From Exophiala sp. HKRS030 (taxonomy: Eukaryota; Ascomycota; Eurotiomycetes; Chaetothyriales; Herpotrichiellaceae): a DNA stretch of 64,000 bases. Of the stretch, positions 25,349-39,102 are shown piece by piece. Numbering within the stretch: position 1 is the first letter of the stretch; every line of letters begins with the position of its first letter. The stretch lies in contig JAHWDD010000005.1 in NCBI GenBank assembly GCA_023897205.1, forward strand, positions 4,650,001-4,714,000, read 5' to 3'. The translations under genes were made by a program, and so were the position numbers. The notes beneath the pieces were generated by a model. It ran no database searches. It was not told the origin of the DNA and saw only the letters and a program-made list of their open reading frames with translations.

Positions 25349-28300
25349 CAAGGATAGGAGGAGATGCTTCAGTCGACAGGAAGACGTAAATGAAGAAGGA
25401 TTCTAGTAACTTAGATCCATCATGACATTAGACAGACAATAGCTGTACCCAGTCACTCGGGAGTCCGCTGAACGAACGGTATTCTACCGACGTTGAGAAT
25501 CCCCGACCAAGGAAGACTGGCTACCCACTTTGAAGTCTCGACGATTACATCTCCAAATCCGCTCCGTCCGTCGCAATGGACACATGGGATCAAAGCACAT
25601 TGACTAAACAACTGCAACGGGTTACAGAAACGCTCCTGGCCCCTGAACCCACCGACCTAGTACCTACCACCTACCTACCTAGGAGTAGTCGTAGTACCAA
25701 CGATACAAACTCATCGTGACTAACCTAGGTACCTACCACCTTAGTTAACCAGTGTTCTGCGTGAGCCACCTTTTCATCCCATGTTTTTAAGGCGCGAAAG
25801 TGAGGCTGAAGAGAGCAAAGGAGAAAGAGCCCGAACGAAGACCCACCTACGCACGGGGTTCTCGGGAGGATTGTGGCGCAGGTGAGCCAGAGGGCCTTGA
25901 TCAACTACTTGGTATTTACTTTAGTACCTGGGTACGGAGCATGTTATGTAGGGAAGGGAGGGTCCAAGCTTATATGGTAACAGTTACTTTGATGGTGTTG
26001 CAAATGTTGAATAGAGGCCGCCCCGAGGAGAGGAGAGGAGAGGTGACTGGCTGCCTGCCTGTCTGACTGCCACAGGCGGGGAGGGGAAGGGGCTTGGACG
26101 CAGGGGATTATTTGATTGATGTAACTGATGACTAGACGCTGGGCGACAGAAAGCTTTGGAGCGCGCATAATTCGTGATACATGGGAATTGTTTTGTTGAG
26201 CAAGCGTTTACGAGCAGGCCACTGTCTGCTCACGATGATGAGGACGAGGATGATGATGAGGATGATGAGAGGATGTACGGAGTAGGACTACTACGGAGTA
26301 AGGGACTATGCTTTAGTTCTTCCTTCAGCCACGACCACCGCCACGGGATCCTGGGATCCTAACTAGGATCCTGGGCTTCTGGAATCCTCCACGATCCCGA
26401 CTAACCCAAAAGTTTTTGACTCATAAGTTCAGAAACGTACAAGTTGCAAAAGATCGTGAATAGCAAAAGTAAGACATTTGCATCCTTGAGAAGTTGTGAG
26501 TTTGAAGGTATGCAGCCTATGAGAAGTGGGTAGGAGGGATGTGGTGGAGGCGTGGAGGGAGGGCCGGGGGGCTGTGGCTTGAGTGAGGCTCTAATTACCT
26601 TAGTTGTCCTTAGTTATCTTAGTTATCGCGGTAGTTGATTGGGGGGGGAGATGCCCAAGCCACGTTAGGCATCCGTCCGCCCCAGGCCACAAAAAGGTTT
26701 ACAAAGTTCCAGTGAGAAGGGTCAATCGGAAGTTATGTGCAAGGTACAGGTGTAACAGATTCGGTCCATGAAGGGGATGGGGAGTGATGACAGGCCTAAG
26801 AAGCCCTCGGGCATCTAGCAGGGGAAGTCAGGGTGGTAGATTTCGATCGATTATTTTTTTTGAGATCGGGTAGTAAGTACAGTACAGTCTCGGTCACTTG
26901 GATACCCACGTCGGCGGATAAACACACACGAACACACGAGCACCTAACTACAGTAGCTAGTTAGTGGGCAGGTGGTACTCCGTAGGTATCTGAGGTCAAG
27001 TCCTTTCTTCCTTCAACGGACCGCAGTGCATACAGCAAGCAAGACGACGTGCGCACCACGGTGCATTTCCACCAAACCAACTAGTGACTGTCAAACCCAA
27101 GCCCAACCAACCCCTTTGTTGATTTGTTCAGGGTTTGTTTTCTTTTTTTCTCCCATCTGCACTGGCATCTAAGCGTATCTGATCCTGTGATCAAATGTGA
27201 GAATCCGAAAAACACTCATGTGTGTTTGAGAATAATGAGTCGAGGTGAGGTCGGTAGATTACGGTCCAATCACAGGTCAAGTGTCGTAATCGTCGAAGAA
27301 AGGACGGCGACGGAAAGAACGGAAGACGGAAGACGGAAGACCAAGGACTCCAGGTGGCAGATGACAGGTGACAGGTGACCACTGGCTACTGGCTACTGGC
27401 TACTGACCCGGATGACCAGGGCGAGGGGGATGCAACTAGGGGTGCAACTGGGGGTGCCAGCTCGCCTAGGTTCATCGGATAGTTATCTAAGTTAGGGGTT
27501 CTAGTTAAGTAACTGCATACCTATGTAAGTAACTAACTGGTAACCACCCACGCACCCAAGTGATTAGCTGATTAGGTATCTAGGTATACCCACTTGGTTA
27601 AACGGTTAGGTGCATCACGGTTGCAGGTAAGATGTCACCAATGTCCGGGCACGATCCAAGCCAGGCATCTTCAGGCTCCAAGTCCCAAGCCGCAGGCGCT
27701 GCCAGTTGCTTCTCTTCAATGAAGATCCCCGCACCAATCACTCGTCAACCCAGGCCGTGAATCATCCATGGCCATCACCGACTTGCCGACTCATCGTGCG
27801 TCATGCTGCCCCCGTGGCCTCCAGCTGCCCTTGGCCATTAATTAGCCTCCTTAGCCTCCTTAGCTTCCCGGTTAGGCAATCGGTGTTCCCCTTGTGCCGC
27901 TATCCTACCCTATCCACTCCCCTCGTTCCCCTCCATCCCCCTCCATTGAATCTGATCGAGGTGCTCGTGGTTACCCAAAAATGTGGCAGTGGCATTGTGG
28001 CCTCGCACCTTCTGCATGTCATTTCGACGATCACGCCAAGACCCAGTCCCTCATTCGTCCTAACCCACGACAAGAACCGGAGTTGGAATAACCTCCAATT
28101 GCCATCTTGCAATTCCATCTCACTTTATTGTCAGTCTTCTTCTCTACACTCCCTTGACACGCTCTGTTTTCTACTAACAATCAGTGCTGAACATGATCGG
28201 GTATCAAATACTGCGGTCGGTATTTCAAAGGCACCAGCTGATTGGCAAGGATTACAAACTAGGCTTCTGTCCAAGCGGTGGGCATTTGTCCAAGGTACCA

Positions 28301-29253
28301 ATCTAGGCAGGGGCCGAAGGCCATGTCCGCCTTCGAGATGACACTGCTTTTGCAATCCACGGAGATCCTTCTTATCCACACAGTGGGTAGCAGCCACAGA
28401 CTCCCAGAACCCATTCAGGTGAGAAGGCTGATGTTGCCTGTTGACAATACCGTACCGACATCAAACATGCCGCCAGGGCTGTTTCTGTCTTTCCGCTTCT
28501 GGCTTGGCTCATCATTTTAGCCTTGAACAAAAGGACCCCAAAGGGCCACACGAGTCACGATACTTGATCTTGGTGGGCCTTTGATGCCTGTGACCCTTCG
28601 ATTCTGTCACCACGCAAGAGAGAGCATGACCTCCTGCTCTCTCAGGCTCCCTCCTCCGCTGGGGCTCTAACCAGGGCTCTGAGCCTCTGTGCCTCTGACT
28701 AGGGCGTAAGGAACCCATGAGCTCTCGTGAATGCTAACTGACTTTCCCTTAGTCTGACTCCTGGGTCGTGGCTGAACCGGGGCCGAACTCAGCGGCCACG
28801 CCAACGACTGACTTTTGACTGGCTCAAGAGCCGGCCCCGTATTGGTTGCCCTTGTCACGTTTCGTTTCGCTACAACCCTAGCTCCGAATCTGACTGGTCG
28901 TCATTCATCAGCGCAACCTCACTCTCGTTCGCATCTACTTCATGTCCGACTTGACAGCTAGCATTCAACAATTATGGCTCGCTCTGCAGCCTGCTTGAAC
29001 TCGTCATCTCTGTTTGCGACTCGCAAACTCTGTAAGTTCCTCTTCCCCCCGTCTAGCCTAGATTTTCTTGAGCCCCATTCACTTCCTGGACAATCTCTTG
29101 ACAACCATCTTCCGGATCCATAACTTACTATTCCTAGCCCTGAACAGAGAGCTTTCTCGCATAGTCTTTTACAAAAGGCCCCTTCTTCAAGAACTGAACG
29201 AATCGACTCACTTGTTCATCGCGAATCTAACATGACGTTGCCGCACATGGATC

Positions 29254-29279
29254 AATCCCAATCCCAATCCCAATCCCAA
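29254..29279. repeat. 6-bp tandem repeat (TCCCAA), about four copies
   Basis: A short head-to-tail run of TCCCAA units in the gene-poor region. Confidence 0.7.
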
Positions 29280-30188
29280 ATCACCCTCCCTTTCATTCCT
29301 TCCCTTTCCTGCTTTTCCCCCAATCTTTGGTACCTGACTCCACCCATCGTGACCTCGTCCTTTGCTTCCATGCACAATCCCGCCCAAGAACCCCTTGATC
29401 GGGAGGGTAAGAACGACAATAGCCGCGCGATGACTCCGACGCCGCTCAGTGATTTGGGCCTGTCGTGGTTCTTCTGCTTTCTCCCCAGCCTTGATCGAGT
29501 TCGCCTACCTATGCGCCCAAGTGGCTGAGTCCCAGTCAAAGCCCAAGGACCATCCGACTTAAGCTCTGCCATGTCCCTTTTCCCTTCCCAACTCCTGATC
29601 CGATGGGTACTTTCGTTTTCGTGCCTGCTCCCACGGAGTTTCAGGACCATCCAGTCGCTGCATAGGATCAGGAAGAGTCATAAGTCGTGCCTAGAGGATG
29701 GGGCATCCGCCTTCCTGATGCCTGCTTAGGCATCGCCCCGTTGCCTGATTCGTGGATTTCAACCTTTTTATATCATTCTCGCCCTTTGATTCGCTCGTGG
29801 TTATTGATGCCTACGGCGTCGCTCTTTGCACTTGTCGACAATGTGAAGCAATTTTGACTCTTGTCTCAAACAATGGCTTTGTTCATTGGTCTGAGGCTAG
29901 ATCATCACTTTGAAATCCCTCAACGGTGAGTTCCACCATCTTGTCGGAACTCTTGTTCCTTGAGTTGCGTTGCCTGTGAGTGTTTCGCGGATTCAATCAC
30001 ATAAAGTCGTTGTTTCAACCATTGCCTTTTTTCTCTTCCTTCCAGAACGATCAATCCTCACGACGGTAAAGCCATAAGAGAATAAGACCATCGATCATTG
30101 ACATCCTTCCAAGTTTCATTCTTGATCATCATCAACATCAATCCAAGTCAGTAAAGGTCAAGCATACCTCATCATCGACAACCAGTAC

Positions 30189-30491
30189 ATGAGATATAAC
30201 ACCAAGAAAGACACAACATCTCCACTCACCGTCGCCGTTGAGTTATTCACGACAACCACTCCGAGCCGTTCTTCGGCCGACTCAACAACCAAGACCTACT
30301 CGTCTCGTCACACATCCATGTCGCCAACCCCCTCGCGGTCAACATCACAGACCGGCATGAGTCTTTCACCAAAAGGACTGGCCGCCCAGTCCAAACCACC
30401 TCGCCCTTCACCAGGCGATCCACGTCCACCTCCATACCAAGGACCATATCGTCGCTCTGTCAACGTTGGAAGGACTCACTATCGCTTATAG
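30189..30491 (+). CDS. possible small Ser/Thr/Pro-rich protein, 100 aa
   Basis: ATG-to-stop frame of 100 codons, rich in Ser, Thr, Pro and Arg. It follows a CA-rich, ATC-repeat leader of the kind seen before many fungal start codons, and a possible intron (donor near 29,931, acceptor near 30,046) lies upstream. Another forward frame over the same bases is also open and at least as protein-like (it would include PFFGRLNNQDLLVSS), so the coding frame, if any, is uncertain. No family is recognised. Confidence 0.2.
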   Translation: MRYNTKKDTTSPLTVAVELFTTTTPSRSSADSTTKTYSSRHTSMSPTPSRSTSQTGMSLSPKGLAAQSKPPRPSPGDPRPPPYQGPYRRSVNVGRTHYRL

Positions 30492-32343
30492 TCCTCTTCA
30501 AATGAGCATGTCGCCAAAATTGGAAGTCATCAACGGTACCTGACATACTCGAACAATTGACTGAAATTATGGGCTTGATGCCTGACTTTCTCCCTCAGTC
30601 ACTTGTCGATTCCCTTGCTTGAATCAGGTACATTCACGACCACCATGACGCTTTTCGATTCTGGAGCCATATCAATGGCTCAACTTGATCGCCATCCTAT
30701 TTATCAGTCTCTCCATCTTCAAGGCGTCGAGATCGGATCCGAGACACCATCGTTGTATCATCAAGTTGTTGCAAAGAGATCTGTCTATGTATGACAGAAG
30801 TACCTCTGATGTTTTTCTGTCTCTTTTTGATTTTTGATTTTTGATTTTTCAGGGCCAGGGATGTTGGAATGTCATTTGCGAAGATTTGAATGAAGAAGCA
30901 TAGCGAAAGGAGGGAACAGCAGCACCATATCATCGTCATCAATTTCAAAATCGGTTTTCCATTTTCAGTTTGTCGATGTCGTTGTCATCGTCTTCATCAT
31001 CATCAGGGTCATCGTTACCAGTACGGAAACCGACAGGACCAAGCGCATCGCAACTCTAGAATGTATTTCACACTTACCAAGATATGATGCCCGCAAGGCC
31101 ATAATCTCTTCTCTTACCCATGGTCATAGTTTGTATTTGCATTGTTTTATTTTTCAAAATTGAACAATACCCCTCCAAAACAGGTCGTTTAGTTACCTAG
31201 GTAGTCAGCCGAAGAAGAATGAAAAGGAGCAAAGAGGGGCGAATGGCCCAATCCATATTTAAAAGCAAATCGCATCATGTTTTCCCAAGAGCAAATAACC
31301 TGTCCCACCCAATAAACCCATGGTTGCATGAAACCCGGCAGATTAATCCAATATGCACACCATCACAACGGGGGGTTTGGATTCTTCAAGTTGGCATTGG
31401 CCTACGGGGACTGGTGGATGTAATGTGGATGTAATGTGGATGTGAGAAGCGGGCAGCGGGCAGCGGGCAATTCACCCACCCACTCACCCACTCATCTGCC
31501 CACTTACTCACCTGCCCACTCACCCACCAACAAACCGACGTCTTTTCTCTCCGACCACAACGGCCCAAGGGCCGGCGGCCCAGGGAAGGCAACCAAACGG
31601 GGCGTAATCACAATGTAGAAACCAGACACGTGAAGGCCATTTGAGTGTGCTACATAGGTACCTAGGTATTGCACATAATCCCATAGGTGAAATGGCACCG
31701 CGGAACCCCTCATGTCCCCCTCCCACGCGCCCGCCCACGTGTTTCGACATTGTTCGTCCGCCTCGCCTGGTCTCGCCATCACCCTGCTTTTGCGTGATGA
31801 TATAATGACAAACGATGCCCCGTTGGGCATCTCTGATTAACGCGGACTATAATTCAGGAATCCTTCGTCCTTCCTTACTTACCTCGCCTACCTCTAACGG
31901 GCGAGGGGAGGAGGAGCGGTAGAAAGAAGAGAAGAAGAGAAGATGGTGCGGGGGTGATGGAATGGGACTGGGACTAGGATTGGAATTGGAATGGATGGAT
32001 GGATGGATTCCGTACATGCCTACCTACCTAGGTAGGTACAGTACCTAGGTACTCTCCATACATCCATCCATCCATCCATACATACATACATAAGCAAATT
32101 GCCCTTGCCATTGCCTTAGCCATTCCCCCTCTTCAACACGTGAATTGACCAATTAGGCAAACCCCTCCAGAGCCTTGATTAGCTGGCACTAACTAGTTAT
32201 ATACTATACTCCGGTGCCGCCAAAACAGGGCGTCAAAGTACTCCGTACTTAGATGTGAAACTATCTAAGTTGACTACGGAGTAGGTAACTAGATGTTCGG
32301 GCCGTCGGGTCGGGCTCCCTCCAAGTCGATCACGGGGATCTTT

Positions 32344-32372
32344 GTTGGTTGGTTGGTTGGTTCGTTGGTTGG
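32344..32372. repeat. GGTT tetranucleotide repeat
   Basis: Near-perfect GGTT repeats with one interruption (TTCG). No associated gene. Confidence 0.7.
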
Positions 32373-34747
32373 TTTTCGGGTTGGGCCCGATCTCGCTTTT
32401 TGTGTTGCTATCTAACGAGCCTTACGGACTAAGTAGGCACTGCACCTTCGTACATGGATGAGGGAATGGATGAGAAGAGCTGATGGCTTCCCCTTGTCTA
32501 AAGCGAGGGGATATGCATTCATGTCGTATGTAGAGAGAGAGATGCCAGGTTTGAACTGTTGCATTTGGGTAAGTAGGTAGTGGTTAGTCAGTTGGCTTCG
32601 GCTGGCGGCTAACTGCGGAGTAGTTAGTGGGCTTGTGGCTTGTGGCTAGTGGCTAGTGGCTATTATTTCCACAGTGAGATGGATGAGTAAATAGTGTCTA
32701 GACTCTTCAACGACCTCGTTGTTTCTTTTCTTGGTTATTATTGTCTCCATGTGGATCTCGATGGGATCGGGGGACTACGTGGTCTGGATCTGTTGCTTGA
32801 GCAAGTAGCGGCAGCCTGGTGATGTTAATTAAATAGCCACGTTGTTGAGGTCGTCGAGGTGCGTATCCATAACCTAGTTCACCAGTCCCCGCCCCGCATA
32901 TAAACGTACATCATACTCCACACATACCCCAGGCCTGTAGCCATGGCAGGAGGTAGGGTTTCAACTTGCTGGTAAATACCTGGTATGCTACCAACCTACC
33001 GATTCGCCAAGGTACAAACCATGGACATATACCATGCAATACTGTCCCGCCCCGCGGGATGCTGGGCTATGATACGGTGAATCCTATGACGCTTGAACAC
33101 CCTTGGGACGATGAAGTCGATCCCCCCGCTCCACCCCCCCGACCAGGCGGTCTGCGTGACACAGATAGATAAACAACACTGATTTCCACCTGGCTTCAAT
33201 TCCCGCAGGCAGAAGGGTAGGCCAGGCCAGGCCAGGCCGCGACAGAGCAGCACGCCGTGAGGCCGAGGGGTTTCTGGGGAGTGAGAGATATACACTCCGT
33301 AGCGTGCATGCGGGACAGGCGAAACACTTTGCAGTGCTTGCTTGAGTGAGTTAGGGTATGATGTTCACTTTGTTGACTGCCTAGCCAGATCGGTGCGAGA
33401 CCTACAGCCTCGTCGGTATTCGATGTCGACTCTGACTCAGTAGTCAGGACTTTGTCTTCTTCTAGTTCTTCTCCTTTCTCAGGTTACATGCCAGGGATAA
33501 TATATTGCTCGCCTTGCGATGCATGCTTCTCCAAACGCTCTTGTCCTTGTCTGTAAAAATCGGAATCTATGGGGGTCTATGGAGATCTTATGTGCGCTGA
33601 CAGAGGGAACCCGAGAATGAGAACAAAAGGAACTGAGATCCGGGAGTGGAGACGTCTTCTTCTTCCTTTCCTTTTCACTTCGTTCGCATACCCAATGCCT
33701 CGGCTGATATGGACCGCCGCTGGTCTATACCAAGCGAGCCGATTTTCTATTTGCATTGCCCGGCGGTCCTGGGACGCATCTGTCGTAATGCTTGTGTCGT
33801 GGTAGCGCGGCTCGCAATCACCACCTACCTACCCTCAAGAAACAGCAAGATGAAGCCAAGTCTCTGCGGGCGCAAGGCGGGGAGACAGGAAATGGAACAG
33901 GCAGCACCTCTTGAAAGAAAGTATGAGCCGCTGGTCGTCACGCGCTGCACGATGGGCCGGGGGCGGGGCGGGCTTGAACATCTACATACTTTGGCCGGAG
34001 CCTGGCGCTGACATCCACTGCTTACATTCGTCGTAGGCCTTGCTTGCACGTTCCCGGTTGAACCGTTGTGAAATCGACCCAGGCGCCGACATTCTACGCC
34101 TAGTTGGACGTCCAAAGTTTGTATGGCTCGGCTGTTGACTTCTCTTCTGCCTGGCTGGCTGGCTGGCATGCGTTGCCGTTGCCATTGCCATGGGCTGTCC
34201 TGGTGGTCGTCTCGCGTCAGTGGTTGTAGCGGCCGTCGACTGTTTTGGAAGGGCTTGGGACTTAGGATGTGGGAGACAACCGTACAAGGCTAGCCCCGCC
34301 TTTCCACGTGCGGTACACCTATCGGTGTTGGACCAGGTATGTTGTGTGAGTCGGACTGAATGCCTGATAAAGTATCCGGTAGGCCGCGGCTCTGAAACGA
34401 GAGCGGAGTGGAGGAAGGGCAGGAGAATATAGAAAAGGCGTATATGATGGTCTATCCTGCTTAACAACGAGGCTGAATCATATCTGGCATTTTACGCTAA
34501 TCACAGAGAAATAAACGAGATGGCGTTGGGACTGGTGATAGAATTGTTCGGATGCTGGAGTAAATATAAACCCTGTGAACATCAAGTTTTTAAGTTCGCT
34601 CAGATATACAACAACTTGACAGATTGCCACTCCAATTGACAATCACTTTTATGGTAAATATATGTAGATGGCCCAAAATGCTAGTATGCAGATATTGCGG
34701 TGAATTTCATCATAACGCAGAACAACGGTCGCGATGCATGCCTGTTA

Positions 34748-37153
34748 TCAAGAATTGACGCCGTCGATATTACTCCACACCTTCCAACACAGCCTGGCGA
34801 TGTTGAGGCATCGGAAACCGTCGAGGACGAAACCGTTGTTCGTGGCAGCTCCACCGACGATAAGATCGGTTGGGCGATTGATCACTGAGAGCAGAAATCG
34901 ATCAGCTTCAGCACTTCTTCGACCATGTCGTTTGTTGAGGAGGAGCGAGGGAAGTTCGAGGTTGGGCGGCATGGACGTACCGTATTCGTCTTTGATCTGT
35001 CTCTTCATCTGACCCACGAGATCAAATTCGCGAGCATGAATCTCGGCTGCTGATCTCATCTCTTCGTCACTGAGAGTTGACGTTGATCTGCTCGACGTCG
35101 TTGTCGCTGCTGCGGTTGATGACGAAGACCCGGTTCCTGATGTTGGTGTTCGACTCAATGTATACTTGTGGAAAGAGATCCATAGTTCGACAACTTCTTG
35201 CTCCATTTCGAGGATCTTTTGCTTTGCTGTCTCCAAATCGCAATACTGCCCGATTTGTTCATCAGGTAGATCTGCCAATAGTAGCATTGCAGCTTGCTGT
35301 TCACCAATGAAGATCATCAAGATGAACAGGAGACACATGACGATGTCGGTATCCGCTACACCAAACTTCTGACTCACAGCCATCTTGAAAAGGCGATCGT
35401 GCAGTGACTCGGTCAGCCTTTGTGCCGCAGCAGTCGCCATAGGGAGGATAATGGCTTTCAGAAACATATTGATCTTGTCAGGGATGGCGTCAAGATGCTT
35501 TTGATTCTCACTCCTTTTTGATTCCATCTTCTCCTCGAGCTCTGTAGCATCCTCTGGATTGATCATAAACTTATTCATCAAGAGGTACTCAAACCAGAGC
35601 AATGTCGATGCTTGTTCAATGATGGCGTGCTCCTCGATTTCTTTGCGGTAATACTTCCCAACCCATCCTAAAATGTCGCATTGAAAGTTCTCCTCGTCGT
35701 GGAGGAAGTACTTCATCGTCCAGTTGACCCAAGATTCCTCACTTTCGAGCACTTTGACGAAGAATTTGCCTAATGCCACTCTCGTGCTATTGACAACGCC
35801 CTCGAGCCCTCCGCTGTGAATCAGCATTATGATGGGGGGATCCCAGACATCAAGTTTCTGGTAAGTCTTCTTCCCATCCGCGTCGGTCACGGATCGATGG
35901 GCATTGAGTGTTGGTGGTCCCAACGGTGTAAATTCTCTCACTTTCACGTACCACTTGTCCTCAATGTTCATGTTCAGAGGAATAAACATTGTTTCGGACA
36001 ACATGTTGAATGTTGTCTTTTGGATCTCTTGGAACACTCTACTCGGTTGGAGGCGGTTCGTGAGCTCATCTACATATGCTCGTTAGTTGCTCGTCGCAGA
36101 ACCACAAAAGAGGTTATTTCTCACCAGGAAAATATAAGAGCAAGCGAGGTTCCCACGAGAACTTTGCTCGGATGCAATGGTGTGGGAATTTTCGTCGTTC
36201 CTTGGAAGCGCATGTATTGCAGGGGATTTTTAAATCACACTGGAAGATCATGTCAGCATCTTTCATAGATTTGTTGGCATCTAGCTAAGTTACCTTTTCT
36301 CTTGTAATCTGACAACGGAGACAAGCTCTGATTCGTCGTACGTCACCAGCTTGTTGTTTTTGTAATTGTGTCAAGGGTCCTTTTCGACCACCTCCCCTTC
36401 CGGGTCCTGATGTGCTTTGTGGAGGGTGAGAGACATCGTGCATAATGACATCCATGGTCGATACACTTGTGCGAAGCGATCGCAACGGGTCCCATGGCGA
36501 TGTATTCCGGTAATCTGGTGAGAAATTGGCTGCCTGTTGTTGTCCTGAAATGAAGAATTCAGGTCGAGGCTGTTTTGCAAAGTCACTGGCAACGTCTTGG
36601 GGATCTCGGTTATCTATTCCTGCAATAACATCCTCTGATTTACCATTAGCATCAAATCCAAAGTTTCCAGAAGTTTCTGCTCACCTGTCATCGAATGACC
36701 ATGCAATGGTAAATGTTCTCCATTCTGGATACCCTGTCCAAGTTGCTGAGCATGATTGAACTCATGAAAAGATGATGTTGAGCCGCTCGGCGTATTAATG
36801 ACAGGAGATATCGTGCGAGAATTTTCGTGTTCAAGAGTAGTGTCTGTAGTCGGGGAAGGCGCAAGGCTCAAATTCTGTCCTGCTAGAAAGCACAGCGAGT
36901 CCACATTTGTAGCGGCAGCAGCAGTAGTAGTAGTTTGGGTCTGCCAGACAGTGGAATGCACGTTGGGGGTAAACTCGGGTGACGAGCCCCAGTTCTGCTG
37001 CAGAACAATCTGAACATTTGCTGAAGAAGGAATTTGATCATGAGAGAAACGATTGACACCGCCACTAGGAGCACGAGTAGGTAATTTTGCTAGGATACAT
37101 CTTGAGGGTTGATTGCTTTGACTGTAGCCACTCTGGCGAGGTCTCCTACCCAT
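34748..37153 (-). CDS. Zn(II)2Cys6 fungal transcription factor with central zinc cluster
   Basis: Exons 37153-36685, 36619-36294, 36239-36125 and 36069-34748; 743 aa, no frameshift. The zinc cluster is split by an intron: CLRCQITREK (256-265) then CDLKIPCNTC (266-275), giving Cys at 256, 259, 266, 272 and 275 and a sixth Cys at 287. The last spacing is 11 residues, longer than the usual 6-8. Around 250 disordered residues precede the cluster, with a Gly/Arg stretch (GPGRGGGRKGP) just before it. The rest (about 300-720) is a helical regulatory domain with a low-complexity Thr/Ser insert. A nuclear DNA-binding regulator is likely; its targets are unknown. The ATG at 37153 is the first in frame. 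Confidence 0.8.
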
Positions 37154-38313
37154 GGCTGGAAAGGGACCCCCGAGGGCCAAAAGACCGACCCTAAATGATA
37201 GCCAGTCGAGGGTCACCGAACGACTGTATGGTTGATAGCCAGAAGAGCCAGGCAAGAAGGCAACATGAAGTCAAGAAGGCTGCGACGCGGAAAGTGGATT
37301 TTTTAGGATGAGAAACAGGCAGCTTTGCGGTCGAGGAAAGAAAAGGATTAAGAAACAACGCCCCATGAGCCGCTTCGCCAGATACAAGTGAATGGCTAGT
37401 GTTGGATGGGAGGGGTCAAGCAGGAAGATCCGACTAGATTGGTCATGGCTGGGTCATGTTACAATTCACAGACCAAACCTGCCTCTGCAAGACGAGGGCA
37501 GATGAAGAAAACCAACCTTGGAAGTGGGAATTGCGAGCAGTTTTTCCAAGGGGATTTTGCTCTGGGAGAGTGAGAGGAGTCGCAATTTGGTATCGAGATG
37601 CTCAATAGAGCATGAAGATGGGCTGAGCTTATCCCGCTTCCGCTTCTCGTGCATGAAGACCAAGGGGGGCTGACCGTTTCCTAACCAATCATATAGAGGC
37701 ACTATGGTTGGTCAGAATGGCAGACCGGTCATGACCGGTTTCAAGGGGACGATTTTATTGGTAGTTATATTTTTGTCGAGAATCAATGTCACATGAGCCT
37801 CGACCGTCAGATTGGAAACTAATGGAGGACTTTTGTCGAAAGTCCAGACTCATAGCTACTGTATGAGGACATTAACATGAGATCCGGCCACATACGCCCT
37901 GCTGAATGAGGCTCAACTGATCGCCGACGAAATGAGGCACAATGTGGAAGCTAGCTCTCATAAGTGTGGCCTATTGGCGATTCGCTAGTACCATCAAATA
38001 TGGAACGGATTTCGAGGCGGTGTCACGAAAGACGATTTCAGATAGAATCCATCACGAAGCCGCGCTCAAGGCACATTTCATCGATCATAGAATACAAAGT
38101 TTTTGATTTTATATTTTGGTTGACTTTGTTCCGCCGTTCGCAATGCTGATCATCAATACTTCCGGGTATTGTATTTCCATGAAAAAGTGCTTCGATGCTT
38201 TGAGATAACGCCGCCCGGCTGAGTGGTGCCTGTCACAGAGCCATAATATCTGTCATCAATATCAATACCACCATAACCGAGTACTCCTTCCACCAAGATA
38301 GAACGGGCAATTT
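37154..38313. other. intergenic region
   Basis: Between the start of the Zn2Cys6 gene and the stop of the eIF4E gene. I see no gene or notable repeat. Confidence 0.5.
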
Positions 38314-39102
38314 TTAGACAGTGTATTTAGCCTTGGCTCTTGTGCTACCAGCGTGCGCCGCATCTGTATGTCCACTGAATTCGAGTTGCTCACTTGCTGG
38401 AAGTTGCAGTATCTTCTTGAATCTCTCTCCAATCCTCATCAAGGTTTCTCTTCCATTAGCCTTGCCAGTAGTGCGAGTCCAAAGTCCAACACGAAAGAAT
38501 CCTTTCCGGACATTGACGACAACACCCATGATTTCGTTGTCACCTTCGTCCTCTAGAGTCTCGCCGATCGCGGCTAGCTGAGTATGGAGCCAAAGTTCGT
38601 CAATGTTGATCAACTTCTTATCCTTGTACTGATATGACCACTTGCCACCGTGTTTGTTCTGAGGGTCTTCCCATTCAGGGCGGACGCCTTTCTTGAAAAG
38701 ATGATAATCTGATTTGAGTCCCAGATCGGAGCATGCTGTGATGTTGTTCTGAAATTGTTAGTGTTGTATTCCAGGACTGGGTCTAGACAACTAACATAAA
38801 CGCCCCAGAATTCCTCTACTGTATCGAAGGAAATAACTTCTTTGAGCAGATCGTTCCAATTATCTCCTTTGGAAGACGGTGGCTTGGTGAACTAGAAGTT
38901 GGAAAGAGTCAGAGATCAGGTTCATAGTCAGTGAAGAAACACACGAGCTTACCCAAAGACTCCAGGTGTTCAGCAGAGGGTGTTTGACATTAAAGTTGTT
39001 CACATCGTGGAAGACGGTCTTGATCTCATCTGAAGAGGCTGGCGCGGCGTTCTCGTTGGAGACCGGACCTGGAACTGGTTGAGGAACCTCGACTTCGGCC
39101 AT
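38314..39102 (-). CDS. eIF4E: eukaryotic translation initiation factor 4E
   Basis: Cytoplasmic mRNA cap-binding subunit of eIF4F. Exons 39102-38953, 38891-38796 and 38748-38314; 226 aa, intact. Family landmarks: HPLLNTWSLWF at the start of the core, VEEFWGVYNNI with Trp79 for the eIF4G/4E-BP contact, PEWEDPQNKHGGKW with the cap-stacking Trp108 and Glu109, and DEIMGVVVNVRKG. The first 30 residues are Pro/Ala/Ser-rich and unstructured. Both introns are phase 0. Length matches fungal eIF4E. Confidence 0.95.

Larger units (their letters stand above)
25349..34747. other. 9.4-kb gene-poor region with dispersed short motifs
   Basis: No gene is supported over 9.4 kb except one doubtful small frame at 30189-30491. 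The region is full of short motifs: the palindrome TACCTAGGTA and relatives (about 25,670-25,740, 27,480-27,600, 31,190, 31,655, 32,015-32,055) and TACGGAGTA / TACTCCGTA (26276, 26292, 26976, 32239, 32275). It also carries tetranucleotide runs (GGAT/ATCC near 31,990-32,085; GGTT at 32,344-32,372). A pyrimidine-rich section at 28.9-30.2 kb with GT-AG pairs resembles a long 5' leader. Long open stretches at 27706-28341 and 33982-34467 are not protein-like. Confidence 0.5.

Noticed and set aside
27706..28341. 211-codon open stretch on the plus strand
   Set aside because: It is Pro/Ser/Leu-rich from pyrimidine-rich DNA, starts at a non-ATG codon and has no protein-like pattern.
33982..34467. 161-codon open stretch on the minus strand
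   Set aside because: No domain, weak composition and no splice support; treated as chance.
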